Under the pieces are notes generated by a model. That model ran no database searches, was not told where the DNA came from, and saw only the letters and a list, made by a program, of their open reading frames with translations. From positions 1 through 64,000 of the forward strand of contig CAYOJF010000005.1 in NCBI GenBank assembly GCA_964404215.1: 64,000 nucleotides of DNA, given 5' to 3'. Of this stretch, positions 25,432-34,397 are shown piece after piece (positions within the stretch are counted from its first letter, which is position 1; every line of letters begins with the position of its first letter). The DNA comes from Aureispira sp964404215. Its GTDB lineage: Bacteria; Bacteroidota; Bacteroidia; Chitinophagales; Saprospiraceae. Position numbers and translations under genes: made by a program.

Positions 25432-26349
25432 TTACAAATAACCTTCATACAAAGTTTTATAAGTCATGCTACTTCCTCCACAAACAAGTACTAAAACACT
25501 TTCTGCCTCCGCTATTATTGCTAAATTATGATAAACAGCAGAAAGGGCTGCCCCACAAGCCAGTTCAACCAAACTATTGGTATCATTAGCAAATTGCCGA
25601 CAAGCATCTAATGCTTGTTTATCTGAAACCAAAAAAGGAGTTACATTATGTTGGAGGGCATCTTCCAAAGCCCTTTTAGCGACTCTTTTCGCTCCCAAAG
25701 TAGTTGCCTTCGATGCTATTTTGTCTAGTGTTATTAGTTTTTTTGCTTTGATCGAATCATGTAACGAAGCCGTCCCATAAGTCTCCGCAGTTGCTATCTT
25801 AGTAGCCCCCCAATGATTACGCTCTATTCCTTCTATCACTCCACAAAAGTATCCTCCTCCACCGACGGCAGTAATAATCAAATCAGGTTGCTTTTCCAAT
25901 TGCCATTTACATTCATCTATTACAGAAGCATTTCCAGTCCAAATGCTAGGATGGTCAAATGGCGGAATATAGGTTGCAGACTCCTTTTTGCACCAACTTT
26001 TAGCATAGGTATTGGCTTCATCCCAATCTTCTCCAAAGATTTTGACCTGAGCTCCCAATGCTTTTATTTTTTGAATAGCAACCGTACTCGTAGTAACAGG
26101 AACTACAATTAAGGTAGTCACCTGTAGTCGCTTACCAGCATAAGCGGTCGCTAAACCAGCATTCCCTCCTGAAACACAGACTAACTGGCGACTTCCCTCC
26201 TGTACCGCTTCTACGCACAACTTCCCTACTCCTCTTATCTTAAAAGAATGACTAGGCTGATAACAATCCATTTTGAACCAGATTTCTTTCTGAAGTTTCT
26301 GAGAAAGTCTATCTGCATATACTATTGGCGTTACATCGTGTAATTGCAT
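25432..26349 (-). CDS. PLP-dependent L-serine/threonine dehydratase
   Basis: The 305-residue fold-type II PLP enzyme has the lysine Schiff-base motif PSHSFKIRG (Lys37), the phosphate- and substrate-binding loop SGGNAGLA (60-67), and a Gly-rich TAVGGGGYFCG loop near 165. This pattern fits the eukaryotic-like serine dehydratase/threonine deaminase group, which converts L-serine or L-threonine to a 2-oxo acid and ammonia. It lacks an ACT regulatory domain, so a catabolic, non-feedback-inhibited role is likely. The start ATG lies only 4 bases after the parE stop, so the two genes are probably co-transcribed. Confidence 0.85.
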   Translation of the reverse strand: MQLHDVTPIVYADRLSQKLQKEIWFKMDCYQPSHSFKIRGVGKLCVEAVQEGSRQLVCVSGGNAGLATAYAGKRLQVTTLIVVPVTTSTVAIQKIKALGAQVKIFGEDWDEANTYAKSWCKKESATYIPPFDHPSIWTGNASVIDECKWQLEKQPDLIITAVGGGGYFCGVIEGIERNHWGATKIATAETYGTASLHDSIKAKKLITLDKIASKATTLGAKRVAKRALEDALQHNVTPFLVSDKQALDACRQFANDTNSLVELACGAALSAVYHNLAIIAEAESVLVLVCGGSSMTYKTLYEGYL

Positions 26350-26353
26350 AATT

Positions 26354-28198
26354 TTAAGCTACTTCATCTTTTTCAACTCTTAGGTTTTCTATAATATCTC
26401 GTTGACGGCTAGGAGTATTTTTTCCCATAAAATAAGAGAGTAACTTATCTATATCTGTAGCTGGACTCATTTGTACGGGTTCTAAACGAATGTCTTCCCC
26501 TATGAACTGCCCAAACTCGCTTGGTGAGATCTCCCCCAATCCTTTAAATCGAGTCACTTCGGCTGTTTTACCCAACTTAGCCATTGCTTTTTGCTTTTCC
26601 TCTTCTGAATAGCAATAGAAAGTCTTTTTCTTGTTACGAACTCTAAATAAAGGCGTATCTAATATATATAGGTGTCCATTGATAACCAGCTCAGGAAAAA
26701 ACTGTAAGAAAAACGTCAACAACAATAAACGAATGTGCATTCCATCAACATCAGCATCGGTTGCTACAATAACCTTATTATAACGCAATTCGTCTACACC
26801 ATTTTCTATATTTAAAGCATGTTGTAGTAGATTGAACTCTTCATTTTCGTAGACTACTTTTTTGGTCAAGTTATAACAGTTCAATGGTTTACCTCGCAAA
26901 CTAAATACTGCTTGCGTCTGTACATTCCTAGCTTTGGTAATAGATCCACTCGCAGAATCTCCCTCTGTAATAAACAACATCGTTTCGTTTGCTCCTTCCT
27001 TATTAGTATTGTAATGAAGGCGACAGTCACGTAGTTTCTTATTGTGCAAATTAGCTTTCTTAGCTCGAGTAGTTGCCAATTTTTTTATTCCTGCTATTTC
27101 TTTTCGCTCTCTTTCTGACTGTATGATTCTTTTTTGGATCGCCGCCGCTGTCTCTGGATTTTTATGCAAATAATTATCCAGTTTTTCTTTGACAAAATCA
27201 TTGACAAAAACATTCACACTAGGGCCTTCTGGTCCTACATTGATAGATCCCAGTTTAGTTTTCGTTTGTGATTCAAAGACAGGTTCTTGGACTCGAACAC
27301 TTACCGCAGCAATAATAGCACTACGAATATCTGAGGCATCATAGTTTTTACCAAAAAAATCACGTATTGTCTTTACGATTGCTTGACGAAAGGCATTCAA
27401 ATGTGTCCCCCCTTGGGTCGTATTTTGACCATTAACAAAAGAACTATACTGTTCTCCATAATGATTGCCATGTGTCATGGCCACTTCTATTTCTTCTCCT
27501 TTGAGATGAATGATAGGGTAACGAATCTTTTCTGGATCTACCCTTTTGCTCAATAAGTCAAGTAATCCATTTTTAGAATAAAAAGATTTTCCATTGAATA
27601 CAATACGTAATCCCGTATTCAAGTAAGCATAATCCCAAATTCTATCCTCTATATATTGCTTGTTATACTTAAAGTTTTTGAAAATCGTCTGATCAGGGTA
27701 AAACTCCATATAAGTACCGTTAGGTTCTTCTGTTTTTTGGAGTTTTTCGTCTGTAATTAATTCGCCCCGTTCGAAAGTTGCTGTTTTTTGTTGCCCATCT
27801 CTAAACGAACGAGCTAAAAACTTTTCAGACAAAGCATTTACAGCTTTAGTTCCCACTCCATTTAGTCCTACCGATTTCTGAAAGGCTCTAGAATCATATT
27901 TTCCACCAGTATTGATCTTAGAAACACAATCCACTACTTTTCCTAGTGGAATCCCTCTACCATAATCTCGTAGACTCATCGTCCCATCATCATTCAACTT
28001 AATTTCGATCTTCTTACCTACCCCCATCATAAACTCATCAATAGAGTTATCTATAATCTCTTTAAAAAGAATATAGATACCATCATCTGGAGCTGTCCCA
28101 TTACCGAGTTTACCAATATACATTCCTGGACGCATCCGAATGTGTTCCTTCCAGTCAAGAGAACGAATATTAGCTTCCGTATAATTTGTATTTGCCAT
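26354..28198 (-). CDS. parE: DNA topoisomerase IV subunit B
   Basis: The 614-residue ATPase subunit works with ParC to unlink daughter chromosomes. GHKL motifs are visible: KEIIDNSIDEF (Asn for Mg-ATP), DYGRGIPLG, and GLNGVGTKAVNAL. The transducer follows, then the TOPRIM motifs FITEGDSASGS and ATDADVDGMHIRLLLL. GyrB shares these motifs. I prefer ParE because of the KEIIDNSIDEFMMG wording and the compact C-terminus, but gyrB cannot be formally excluded. No parC is next to it in this window. A strong promoter lies upstream at 28265-28294. Confidence 0.9.
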   Translation of the reverse strand: MANTNYTEANIRSLDWKEHIRMRPGMYIGKLGNGTAPDDGIYILFKEIIDNSIDEFMMGVGKKIEIKLNDDGTMSLRDYGRGIPLGKVVDCVSKINTGGKYDSRAFQKSVGLNGVGTKAVNALSEKFLARSFRDGQQKTATFERGELITDEKLQKTEEPNGTYMEFYPDQTIFKNFKYNKQYIEDRIWDYAYLNTGLRIVFNGKSFYSKNGLLDLLSKRVDPEKIRYPIIHLKGEEIEVAMTHGNHYGEQYSSFVNGQNTTQGGTHLNAFRQAIVKTIRDFFGKNYDASDIRSAIIAAVSVRVQEPVFESQTKTKLGSINVGPEGPSVNVFVNDFVKEKLDNYLHKNPETAAAIQKRIIQSERERKEIAGIKKLATTRAKKANLHNKKLRDCRLHYNTNKEGANETMLFITEGDSASGSITKARNVQTQAVFSLRGKPLNCYNLTKKVVYENEEFNLLQHALNIENGVDELRYNKVIVATDADVDGMHIRLLLLTFFLQFFPELVINGHLYILDTPLFRVRNKKKTFYCYSEEEKQKAMAKLGKTAEVTRFKGLGEISPSEFGQFIGEDIRLEPVQMSPATDIDKLLSYFMGKNTPSRQRDIIENLRVEKDEVA

Positions 28199-28264
28199 AA
28201 AATTTAGTTGTCGATTGAATTAGGATTAGTAAGAAGATACTATGACTTATATAAAGTGCAACCA

Positions 28265-28294
28265 CAAATATAATGTAAAAAAGGCAAAAACAAA
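28265..28294 (-). promoter_or_regulatory. parE promoter
   Basis: On the minus strand TTTG (28294-28291), 18 nt and TATATTTG (28272-28265) match the Bacteroidota promoter consensus. The predicted leader is about 60 nt. Confidence 0.65.
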
Positions 28295-28863
28295 ACAAAT
28301 TGTTGTATTTTTTTCATTCAAAATATTTTGTTTTAAATCACTCTTTATCTACTATTCTATGATCTTATATTATTCCAATAAATAACCTTTTGATCTTTTT
28401 TTCAAAAAAAATAATATTTTTTAACAGCCACCACTAATAACACATAAAAAATTAAAAATCAATTATTTATAAAAAATAAAAAATACCTTTATTTTTTATA
28501 AAACAGTAAATAAATGGCTTAAAATCAAAAATCAATAAAAACTTTTTGAAGATTCCCTCTGTTGATATTTACGAAAGCAGCAATGAGGAAACATATCCAA
28601 ATTGCCTTTCAAAATCAAAAAATAGTCAATAAGAAATTTATATTATCAAAATAGTTTTTCCTAAAAAAATACCTGGATTGTTTCATAAAAAAGTACTCTG
28701 AAACTTTATTATTTTCATTTACATAATATAAAATATCGTTGACTCCCCATATCTAACTGCAAAAAATAATACAGTTGGATTCTTACTATCAGTCGTTATC
28801 ACGAATGAGTTTATACTGTTAAGTAATAGTATCTTTTTGTGGCTAATAAGTACTAATTGATTT

Positions 28864-28960
28864 CTATCTCTTTTTCGGAGGTATTTGAATCTTACGTCCT
28901 ATCAGCAACAATTGATCACTTATTTAGCCTTCTTAAAATACTCTTTGTAGATATCGATTA
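28864..28960 (-). pseudogene. LysM-domain relic
   Basis: The minus strand reads SDQLLLIGRKIQIPPKKR and then a stop codon at 28864-28866. This is the end of a LysM domain (typical pattern: SDxLxIGQxIxIP). Directly upstream, in the next frame, IYKEYFKKAK continues the helix of the same domain, so a one-base frameshift separates the parts. Beyond about 28960 no further similarity is visible. The relic lies just upstream of the outer-membrane protein gene. Confidence 0.4.
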
Positions 28961-28998
28961 TCTAAAATAAAATTATTTAATCTAAAAAAAAGAACTAC

Positions 28999-29640
28999 AT
29001 GTTAAGCTTGAAAAAAATATACCATACAGGATTTGTAATCGCTACTTTATTATTTGCTTCTAATACTGCTTCGGCACAAACAACCAATACTCAGAAAGGA
29101 TCATTCATGGCTGGTGGAGAGTTAGGGTTGTCTACAGCGTCTTCTACTGTCCAAATTGATGATGGAACAACAGAAGGATCTGACGCGACACAATTTAGTA
29201 TAGCCCCCTCTATCGGATATTTTTTCGCAGATAACTTTGCTCTAGGTATAGGAGCAGATTACACACTCAATACCGTCTCTAATAATAACCGAAACGAATT
29301 TGATAGTGACCTTTTATTCGGGCCTTTCGTTCGATATTACTTACCATTTGGTCAGAAAGCTCTATTCTTTGAGGTTGATTTTGGATATGGTAACTCTGCA
29401 GATGAAATAACTATCAACAATGTCAAACAAAACGCTATGACAAATGTTTTTGCATTAGGAGTTGGTCCTGGTTTTACCATTTTTTCTAATGACCATATTG
29501 GTATAGAAGCACTAGCTAAATATAACTATGCGAGCAGTAACACAACATTGACCGCAGATGGAAATACAACAACGAGTACGTCTATTACACATGCCTTCGA
29601 TTTTTCAGTAGGATTGCAGGTATATTTCACTAGACAATAA
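28999..29640 (+). CDS. Outer membrane beta-barrel protein (OmpA-barrel type)
   Basis: The 213-residue protein has a signal peptide ending near TASAQ (about residue 27). It then has eight or so amphipathic strands typical of small Bacteroidota barrels (GSFMAGGELGLSTASS, IGYFFADNFALGIGADYTL, LFGPFVRYYLPFGQKALFFEV, ending FDFSVGLQVYFTR). Function is unknown; such proteins are porin-like or structural. It is preceded by a poly-A leader (CTAAAAAAAAGAACTAC), typical of Bacteroidota translation initiation, and followed by a strong terminator. Confidence 0.85.
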   Translation: MLSLKKIYHTGFVIATLLFASNTASAQTTNTQKGSFMAGGELGLSTASSTVQIDDGTTEGSDATQFSIAPSIGYFFADNFALGIGADYTLNTVSNNNRNEFDSDLLFGPFVRYYLPFGQKALFFEVDFGYGNSADEITINNVKQNAMTNVFALGVGPGFTIFSNDHIGIEALAKYNYASSNTTLTADGNTTTSTSITHAFDFSVGLQVYFTRQ

Positions 29641-29692
29641 TACACTTTATGTATAAGCTCGGGAATCGACGACGTTTAAATGTCGGACATTC

Positions 29693-29738
29693 AGGAAAGA
29701 GTCTACCCCCTTCGTGAGGTAGCTCTTTCTTTTTTTAT
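29693..29738 (+). terminator. Terminator of outer membrane barrel gene
   Basis: GGAAAGAGTCTACC, a 10-base loop and GGTAGCTCTTTC form a stem followed by a T-run. It slightly overlaps the stop codon of the convergent cytochrome gene. Confidence 0.85.
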
Positions 29739-30073
29739 TTAAGCTCCATTGTATATTTTGCAACGGCTTCTATTTCTGCTTTAGAAAGTAATGTCTTGAA
29801 CGCAGGCATTACGTTATTCTGTCCATTCGTCACGACTTCTATTCGCTGTTTGACCGATAAAGGCGAATCAGGCAGCTGTTTCGCACCATTTAATCCAGCT
29901 CGACCATTGGCACCATGACAATTGACACATCGAACTCGATACACTTCATACCCCGAAATTTGCTTAGGCTCTGTAGGTTGTCCACTATTACAGCTGCCCC
30001 CTATTATCACTAAAATGATTGCTAAAAGTACAATATTCGACAAAAAGGGAACTCTTTCTATAAGCTTTGACAT
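29735..30073 (-). CDS. Lipoprotein c-type cytochrome, class I
   Basis: The 112-residue protein has a lipoprotein-like signal (LVIIGGSCNS, Cys28). A single class I cytochrome c domain follows with haem motif RCVNCHGANG (Cys49, Cys52, His53) and axial Met89 in NNVMPAF. It is an electron carrier on the periplasmic side of a membrane, probably feeding a terminal oxidase. It stands alone and its 3' end touches the terminator of the convergent barrel gene. Confidence 0.88.
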   Translation of the reverse strand: MSKLIERVPFLSNIVLLAIILVIIGGSCNSGQPTEPKQISGYEVYRVRCVNCHGANGRAGLNGAKQLPDSPLSVKQRIEVVTNGQNNVMPAFKTLLSKAEIEAVAKYTMELK

Positions 30074-30236
30074 TTCTTATTATGTTAATACATTGAATTA
30101 ATATGTTTATATTGTAAACTCAAAAGTAATAAAAGAGTTGGAATTACATGGATACCTGGCATTATAGATAAAAAAGCCATTGTCAGTATTCTCCACTCTA
30201 GAAACATTAACTAGTTCACTTTCAAATTATAATCCT

Positions 30237-31178
30237 ATGGAAATAGTACTCATTGCCGCCTTAGTCTTTTTAGTCATTACATTCTTTGCTACGGTCAAAA
30301 TTGTACAAGAAAAAAGTGCCAAAGTAGTTCAGCGTCTTGGTAGTTTTAGTCGTATACTTCACCCTGGCATTCATTTTTGTGTTCCTTTCGTAGAAACAGT
30401 TCGCGGTACTGTCAACCTCAAAGTACAACAATTGGATGTACACATTGAAACCAAAACAAAAGATAATGTATTTGTCAAAATGCAAGTATCTGTTCATGTT
30501 AAGGTTATTAAAGAAAAAGTGAGAGAAGCTTTTTACGAACTAGACGACCCTTATTCTCAAATCTCGTCTTACATCTTTGATGTAGTGCGTGCTGAAGTTC
30601 CTAAGTTAGAATTGGATGACGTCTTTGCTCGCAAAGAAGATATTGCGAATGCTGTCCGTGTAGAGCTTTCGGAACATATGTTCAAATATGGCTACAAGAT
30701 TATTCAAACATTGATTACCGATATTGACCCAGATGCTCTGGTCAAAGAATCTATGAATAAAATTAACTCTGCTAAACGCAACAAAGAAGCTCTACTAGAA
30801 GATGCAGAAGGTCGAAAAATGGCAAAGATTAAAGATGCTGAAGCTGAAAAAGAATCAAAACGTCTACAAGGGGAAGGGGTCGCTGACCAACGTCTAGCGA
30901 TCATTAAAGGTTTTGCAGATTCCGTAGAAGATTTTAGTAATACCTTAGAAAATGTCTCTCCTATTGAAATTATGCAATTTGTATTGTTGACACAACACTA
31001 TGATACGATTAGAGATATTGGAGAGAAAAATAGTTCGCTTATTGTCCCTTACTCGCCTGGCTCGCTCCAAAACCTACAACAACAACTAATGGAAGGTAAT
31101 TTTATGGCAGATGAAATCAACAAACTTAGTACAGAACGTATGAAAATAGATGGGGATAAAATCAAGAATAAGAAATAA
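30237..31178 (+). CDS. SPFH/Band 7 (stomatin-like) membrane protein
   Basis: The protein of about 313 residues has one N-terminal membrane helix (EIVLIAALVFLVITFFATV) and then the Band 7 domain (VQEKSAKVVQRLGSFSRILHPGIHF, and LKVQQLDVHIETKTKDNVFV). A long helical region follows with NSAKRNKEALLEDAEGRKMAKIKDAEAEKESKR in the coiled-coil arm. It resembles QmcA/stomatin proteins that oligomerise in membrane microdomains and modulate proteases. The frame extends upstream to a TTG at 30180, but the ATG at 30237 gives the usual family start. No NfeD partner is adjacent. A strong terminator follows. Confidence 0.87.
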   Translation: MEIVLIAALVFLVITFFATVKIVQEKSAKVVQRLGSFSRILHPGIHFCVPFVETVRGTVNLKVQQLDVHIETKTKDNVFVKMQVSVHVKVIKEKVREAFYELDDPYSQISSYIFDVVRAEVPKLELDDVFARKEDIANAVRVELSEHMFKYGYKIIQTLITDIDPDALVKESMNKINSAKRNKEALLEDAEGRKMAKIKDAEAEKESKRLQGEGVADQRLAIIKGFADSVEDFSNTLENVSPIEIMQFVLLTQHYDTIRDIGEKNSSLIVPYSPGSLQNLQQQLMEGNFMADEINKLSTERMKIDGDKIKNKK

Positions 31179-31210
31179 GCTGTAAGAGTATATCTAATAC
31201 CCATCAAAGA

Positions 31211-31250
31211 AAAGCGACTCCGAACATATGTAGTTCGGAGTCGCTTTTTT
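31211..31250 (+). terminator. Terminator of SPFH gene
   Basis: AAAGCGACTCCGAAC and GTTCGGAGTCGCTTT form a perfect 15-bp stem ending in six T. It can act in both directions between convergent genes. Confidence 0.93.
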
Positions 31251-31266
31251 ATAGAAATCTACTTGT

Positions 31267-31830
31267 TTATGTCTTAGATGTAGATACCTCAATTTCTTTG
31301 GACTGTTCTCCCTCTCCTTTAGATTTTAGTTGTTCCTTGAGGGTTCCTATCAATTCATTAATCAATAAATTAATATCTTTCATTCTAATATTACTCTTGA
31401 TTTCTACAAAAGTAAAGCTTTCTGCTCCTTTCATAATAACAAAAATACCCTTTACCTTTTCTTTCCACTCCTTAATATAGAGCTGGAACGTTTCTCCCTC
31501 TGATCGAAAAGTAATTAATTCTTCAAAATGGCTAACATTTATTACAGAAACTAATTGTTTGTAATCTTTCTGTGTTACTATTTGCTGCTCTGCCTCTATA
31601 CTCAAAAATCGCACTTGTTTAATTCTTTTGGCAAAACGCTTAAAAGGCTTCATATCCGTTTCTTGGATAAACCCTAACCCCATTCCGACCAAAAATCCAG
31701 GGATTGTCATACCAGTAGCACTTTCATATTTTTTATACTTATGAAAAAATTGCTTGACGGTTGCTTTTTTTTGTGCCTGCCCCAATACTGGAATGAGTGC
31801 TAATAGTATTATATATAGTAAGTTTTTCAT
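31267..31830 (-). CDS. DUF4252 family protein (second copy of operon)
   Basis: The 187-residue protein has a signal peptide (LYIILLALIPVLGQA, cleaved about residue 19) and a soluble domain like its upstream neighbour, with LISVINVSHFEELITFRSEGE-type strands and a late IRMKDINLLINELIGTL helix. Together they fit DUF4252, a Bacteroidota periplasmic family of unknown function often linked to ECF sigma factors. The two proteins are divergent paralogues. The C-terminal KGEGEQSKEIEVSTSKT is low-complexity. Confidence 0.7.
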   Translation of the reverse strand: MKNLLYIILLALIPVLGQAQKKATVKQFFHKYKKYESATGMTIPGFLVGMGLGFIQETDMKPFKRFAKRIKQVRFLSIEAEQQIVTQKDYKQLVSVINVSHFEELITFRSEGETFQLYIKEWKEKVKGIFVIMKGAESFTFVEIKSNIRMKDINLLINELIGTLKEQLKSKGEGEQSKEIEVSTSKT

Positions 31831-31933
31831 TTTTTATAGTTTAGTACTGCGTGCGTTAGTGTGTGAATATTCTTTTCGCAGTGCGTTTAGATAGTAGTCT
31901 ATGTCTTTGGCAACCTATTTTTCAAAGTTCCAT

Positions 31934-32464
31934 TTATTCTTCGCTTTCCCCAAGGTTATCTAGATACTTAGCTCCTTTGATGTCAATCGCACTAGATAAT
32001 TGAGCCAATTTATTAAGGTCCAATACCCCCATGAAACTAATCATAACAAACTCCTCTTCGCTCCCTACCAATAAGAATAATTCCTCTATGACGTTATTTT
32101 TTTCTTTAATCCAAAAATTCACTTTTGTTCCTTCATCTCTGACGGTCATCAATACTTCATAGCCATCGTCTTTGCTGATTAATTTGCGAGCACTCTTATA
32201 GTATTCTTGTGGATTTTTTTCTGTTACCAATACACGTAATCCTTCTATATTCTTCGCTACATCCATAATCACCTGTGCCTGCTCATCTTCTAGCTCATCT
32301 ACATCAATTTTAGAAAGCATACTAAACATTTTACCACTAACATAAACTACCGTGAAATCATCGTCATCTATGTGGTGATCAAAATAAGTAGAAATAGCAT
32401 CTGTCTGAGCATTGGTTGTTATTGCTACCAAAAGCAATAAGCATATCATCATCAAATTTTTCAT
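31934..32464 (-). CDS. DUF4252 family protein (first copy of operon)
   Basis: The 176-residue protein has a signal peptide (MICLLLLVAITTNAQ) and a domain with SGKMFSMLSKIDVD, IEGLRVLVTEKNPQEYYKS and FVMISFMGVLDLNKLAQL. This matches the DUF4252 pattern I know from Bacteroidota ECF operons. It acts in the periplasm. It lies 38 bases after the putative anti-sigma gene and is probably part of the regulon of the sigma factor. Confidence 0.78.
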   Translation of the reverse strand: MKNLMMICLLLLVAITTNAQTDAISTYFDHHIDDDDFTVVYVSGKMFSMLSKIDVDELEDEQAQVIMDVAKNIEGLRVLVTEKNPQEYYKSARKLISKDDGYEVLMTVRDEGTKVNFWIKEKNNVIEELFLLVGSEEEFVMISFMGVLDLNKLAQLSSAIDIKGAKYLDNLGESEE

Positions 32465-32502
32465 CGTTTTATATTTTTATTTCAATAAATTAATTGTAAG
32501 TA

Positions 32503-33024
32503 TTACTTAATTTTCTCTGTAGCCTCCTTGATAGTCGAAAGGCTTTTTTTTGCTTGACTCGTTCCTTTATTGAGTTTATTAGAAATGAGCATTAATGCCG
32601 CTTTTGTTCTTTCATAAGCCTCTTGCTCCGTCATTGCATCATAAGCCGCAAACTTATCAATAGCTGGAGCTACAGGTTCTATCCTCTGTTGTTGCAAATA
32701 AATGGTATATCCTCCTATCAACAATAAGATAGCTGCTGCAATTTTGGACCAAGGAGCAATCCAGCGTTTAATATGCTTTTTCTTGATACCTCCTCCGTCT
32801 ATATTTTCTTTATCGGTCAGTTGTCCTATTACTTTTTCTTCCAAATCTACTGTCAGATCTATAGTTTTCTCTTCCTCCAAATACCTAAAAAGTGGTTGGT
32901 ATTTTTGTAATTCGGTTGCGATATCAGGTTGCCCAAAATATGTTTCTAACAAAGCCTCTTCTTCTAGAGAAGTTTCTCCTTCAAAGTACTTATCTAATAG
33001 TATTTTTATTTTATTATAGTCCAT
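32503..33024 (-). CDS. Putative anti-sigma factor, single-pass membrane protein
   Basis: The 173-residue protein has a cytoplasmic N-terminus that opens MDYNKIKILLDKYFEGETSLEEE, the start typical of Bacteroidota anti-sigma-like proteins. One membrane helix lies near residues 90-105 (IAAAILLLIGGYTIYL). The periplasmic tail is about 65 residues. Its gene overlaps the sigma factor gene by 11 bases, the usual layout of sigma/anti-sigma pairs. I infer that it holds the ECF sigma factor at the membrane. It lacks a clear zinc-binding anti-sigma motif. Confidence 0.65.
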   Translation of the reverse strand: MDYNKIKILLDKYFEGETSLEEEALLETYFGQPDIATELQKYQPLFRYLEEEKTIDLTVDLEEKVIGQLTDKENIDGGGIKKKHIKRWIAPWSKIAAAILLLIGGYTIYLQQQRIEPVAPAIDKFAAYDAMTEQEAYERTKAALMLISNKLNKGTSQAKKSLSTIKEATEKIK

Positions 33025-33523
33025 ATGCCTCCTTTTTTATCAATTGTGTTCTGACTTGTTTCCTAGCTCTCGAAAGATAAACTTTCACTTGATTCATCGA
33101 TACATTGAGCGTTTCCCCAATTTCTTTGTAACTCATCCCATCTATATCTCTCAGTTTCATAATCAATCGCTGTTGCTCTGGCAATTCTAACATCATTTGC
33201 CTCACCGATGCGACAGCATCTTGCTGTTCTGCTATTTTATGAGGATTCTTTGATCCTGATGATTTACCCAATTCTTCTGGCAATTCATTCAGCCGATAAT
33301 GTTTAGAGCGAGTCTTGTCTATTGCTAAGTTTTTAGTCATCCTAATACATAGTGCTTCTAAGTTTTCATATTCATTCCATGTCGCACGCTTGTCCCAAAG
33401 TTTGATAAAAACCTCCTGTACAACATCTTCTGCCTCTGCTTTATTGCCTACTATTCGTAGAGCAAACCGAAATAGCTTTTGTTGAAAGCTTTTGATGATA
33501 TGTCTAAATGTGTGTATTTCCAT
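33014..33523 (-). CDS. ECF-type RNA polymerase sigma-70 factor
   Basis: The 169-residue protein has sigma region 2 (FALRIVGNKAEAEDVVQEVFIKLWDKR) and region 4 (LPEQQRLIMKLRDIDGMSYKEIGETLNVSMNQVKVYLSRARK, with a helix-turn-helix). It directs RNA polymerase to a stress or envelope regulon. It heads an operon with the anti-sigma protein and two DUF4252 proteins. An ECF-like promoter lies only 14 bases upstream of its ATG, suggesting autoregulation. Confidence 0.92.
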   Translation of the reverse strand: MEIHTFRHIIKSFQQKLFRFALRIVGNKAEAEDVVQEVFIKLWDKRATWNEYENLEALCIRMTKNLAIDKTRSKHYRLNELPEELGKSSGSKNPHKIAEQQDAVASVRQMMLELPEQQRLIMKLRDIDGMSYKEIGETLNVSMNQVKVYLSRARKQVRTQLIKKEAYGL

Positions 33524-33536
33524 AATTCACTAACAA

Positions 33537-33562
33537 GACGAACCCAATACTTTTTTGTTACA
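33537..33562 (-). promoter_or_regulatory. Candidate ECF-type autoregulatory promoter
   Basis: On the minus strand GTAAC (33561-33557), 16 nt and CGTCTTG (from 33540) precede the sigma factor gene. The AAC and CGTC elements with this spacing resemble ECF-dependent promoters. There is no TAnnTTTG box here. Confidence 0.45.
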
Positions 33563-33595
33563 ATCTTTCTTCAAAATAAATACCCCAATCTAAAC

Positions 33596-33645
33596 TAAAA
33601 CAGCTCAAAGCCCCTTTTAACAAGGACTTTGAGCTGTTATTTTAT
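33596..33645 (-). terminator. Terminator of PAP2/LptF operon
   Basis: AACAGCTCAAAG and CTTTGAGCTGTT pair around an inner CC/GG stem; T-rich sequence follows on both strands. It lies about 55 bases past the PAP2 stop codon. Confidence 0.75.
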
Positions 33646-33701
33646 TTTTTCAATATAATATATAGAAGTTGTTCAAAACAAAGACTTGACTAGGAAGTTG
33701 T

Positions 33702-34397
33702 TTAGTTTTCCAACTTTTCCTTCATTCGTTTACTCTTTCGAATATATTTGCCACTAAATCGGTGTTCGAATTTTTGAGTCAGCCAATAAGTAAATAAAGC
33801 AACTAAAAATCCTAACATAGAGCCCGCAACCACATCTTTCAGGAAATGCTGCACTAGGTAGACTCTAGACAAACCAACTAGAAATGCAGCAAGCAGACAA
33901 AGTAACTTAACATATTTGTTAGGAATAAAAAAAGCTAATAAGGTATAAAAAGCAAAACCTGAAGTCGTATGTCCTGAAGGGAAGCTGCTCGTATAACCAT
34001 CATGCAAAATAACATCAGGTACATAATTAATCAACTCAGGCTGGTTAAGATACTCTTCAAAATATCGCTTAGGGCGATGGTGTTTAAAAAAGGCTTTGAG
34101 TGGTACGCTTGTCGCTAATACCAAAAAAGAATTCAGTATAATAGCAATACTTTTGGCATAATGCACAAACAAAAAAGCCACCACCGCCAATAAATAAACA
34201 TAGCCCTCTCCTATATGAGTACAGAAACGAAAAAAATAATTGAGTCCATCGCTACGGTTGTCCGAAAAGAAAATAATAGCCTCCCCTTTCTCTACGCCTA
34301 GTAGTAAACTCGCACAAATAATACTCCAAATCACCAGAAAAGTGACCATATACAAGGTGTTTTCTTTCCAAAAAGAACGTGCTGTTATTCTACTCAT
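33702..34397 (-). CDS. PAP2 family phosphatase, membrane-bound
   Basis: The 231-residue membrane protein has five or six helices and all three phosphatase motifs: KAFFKHHRPKRY, PSGHTTSGF with the proton-donor His, and SRVYLVQHFLKDVVAG with the nucleophile His. Such enzymes dephosphorylate lipid phosphates such as undecaprenyl pyrophosphate or phosphatidate at the periplasmic face. The start codon overlaps the stop of the LptF/LptG gene by 4 bases, so the pair is translationally coupled and may act together on envelope lipid turnover. Confidence 0.92.
   Translation of the reverse strand: MSRITARSFWKENTLYMVTFLVIWSIICASLLLGVEKGEAIIFFSDNRSDGLNYFFRFCTHIGEGYVYLLAVVAFLFVHYAKSIAIILNSFLVLATSVPLKAFFKHHRPKRYFEEYLNQPELINYVPDVILHDGYTSSFPSGHTTSGFAFYTLLAFFIPNKYVKLLCLLAAFLVGLSRVYLVQHFLKDVVAGSMLGFLVALFTYWLTQKFEHRFSGKYIRKSKRMKEKLEN

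Larger units (their letters stand above)
28199..28998. other. 800-base AT-rich divergent spacer
   Basis: It contains the parE promoter, about 500 bases of very AT-rich DNA with no coding frame, and a LysM-like relic at 28864-28960. A possible TACTCTTTG -7 element at 28940-28948 may serve the outer-membrane protein gene. No RNA gene was recognised. Confidence 0.45.

Noticed and set aside
30180..30236. TTG start for the SPFH protein
   Set aside because: It adds 19 residues unlike the family start; the ATG at 30237 precedes the membrane helix directly.
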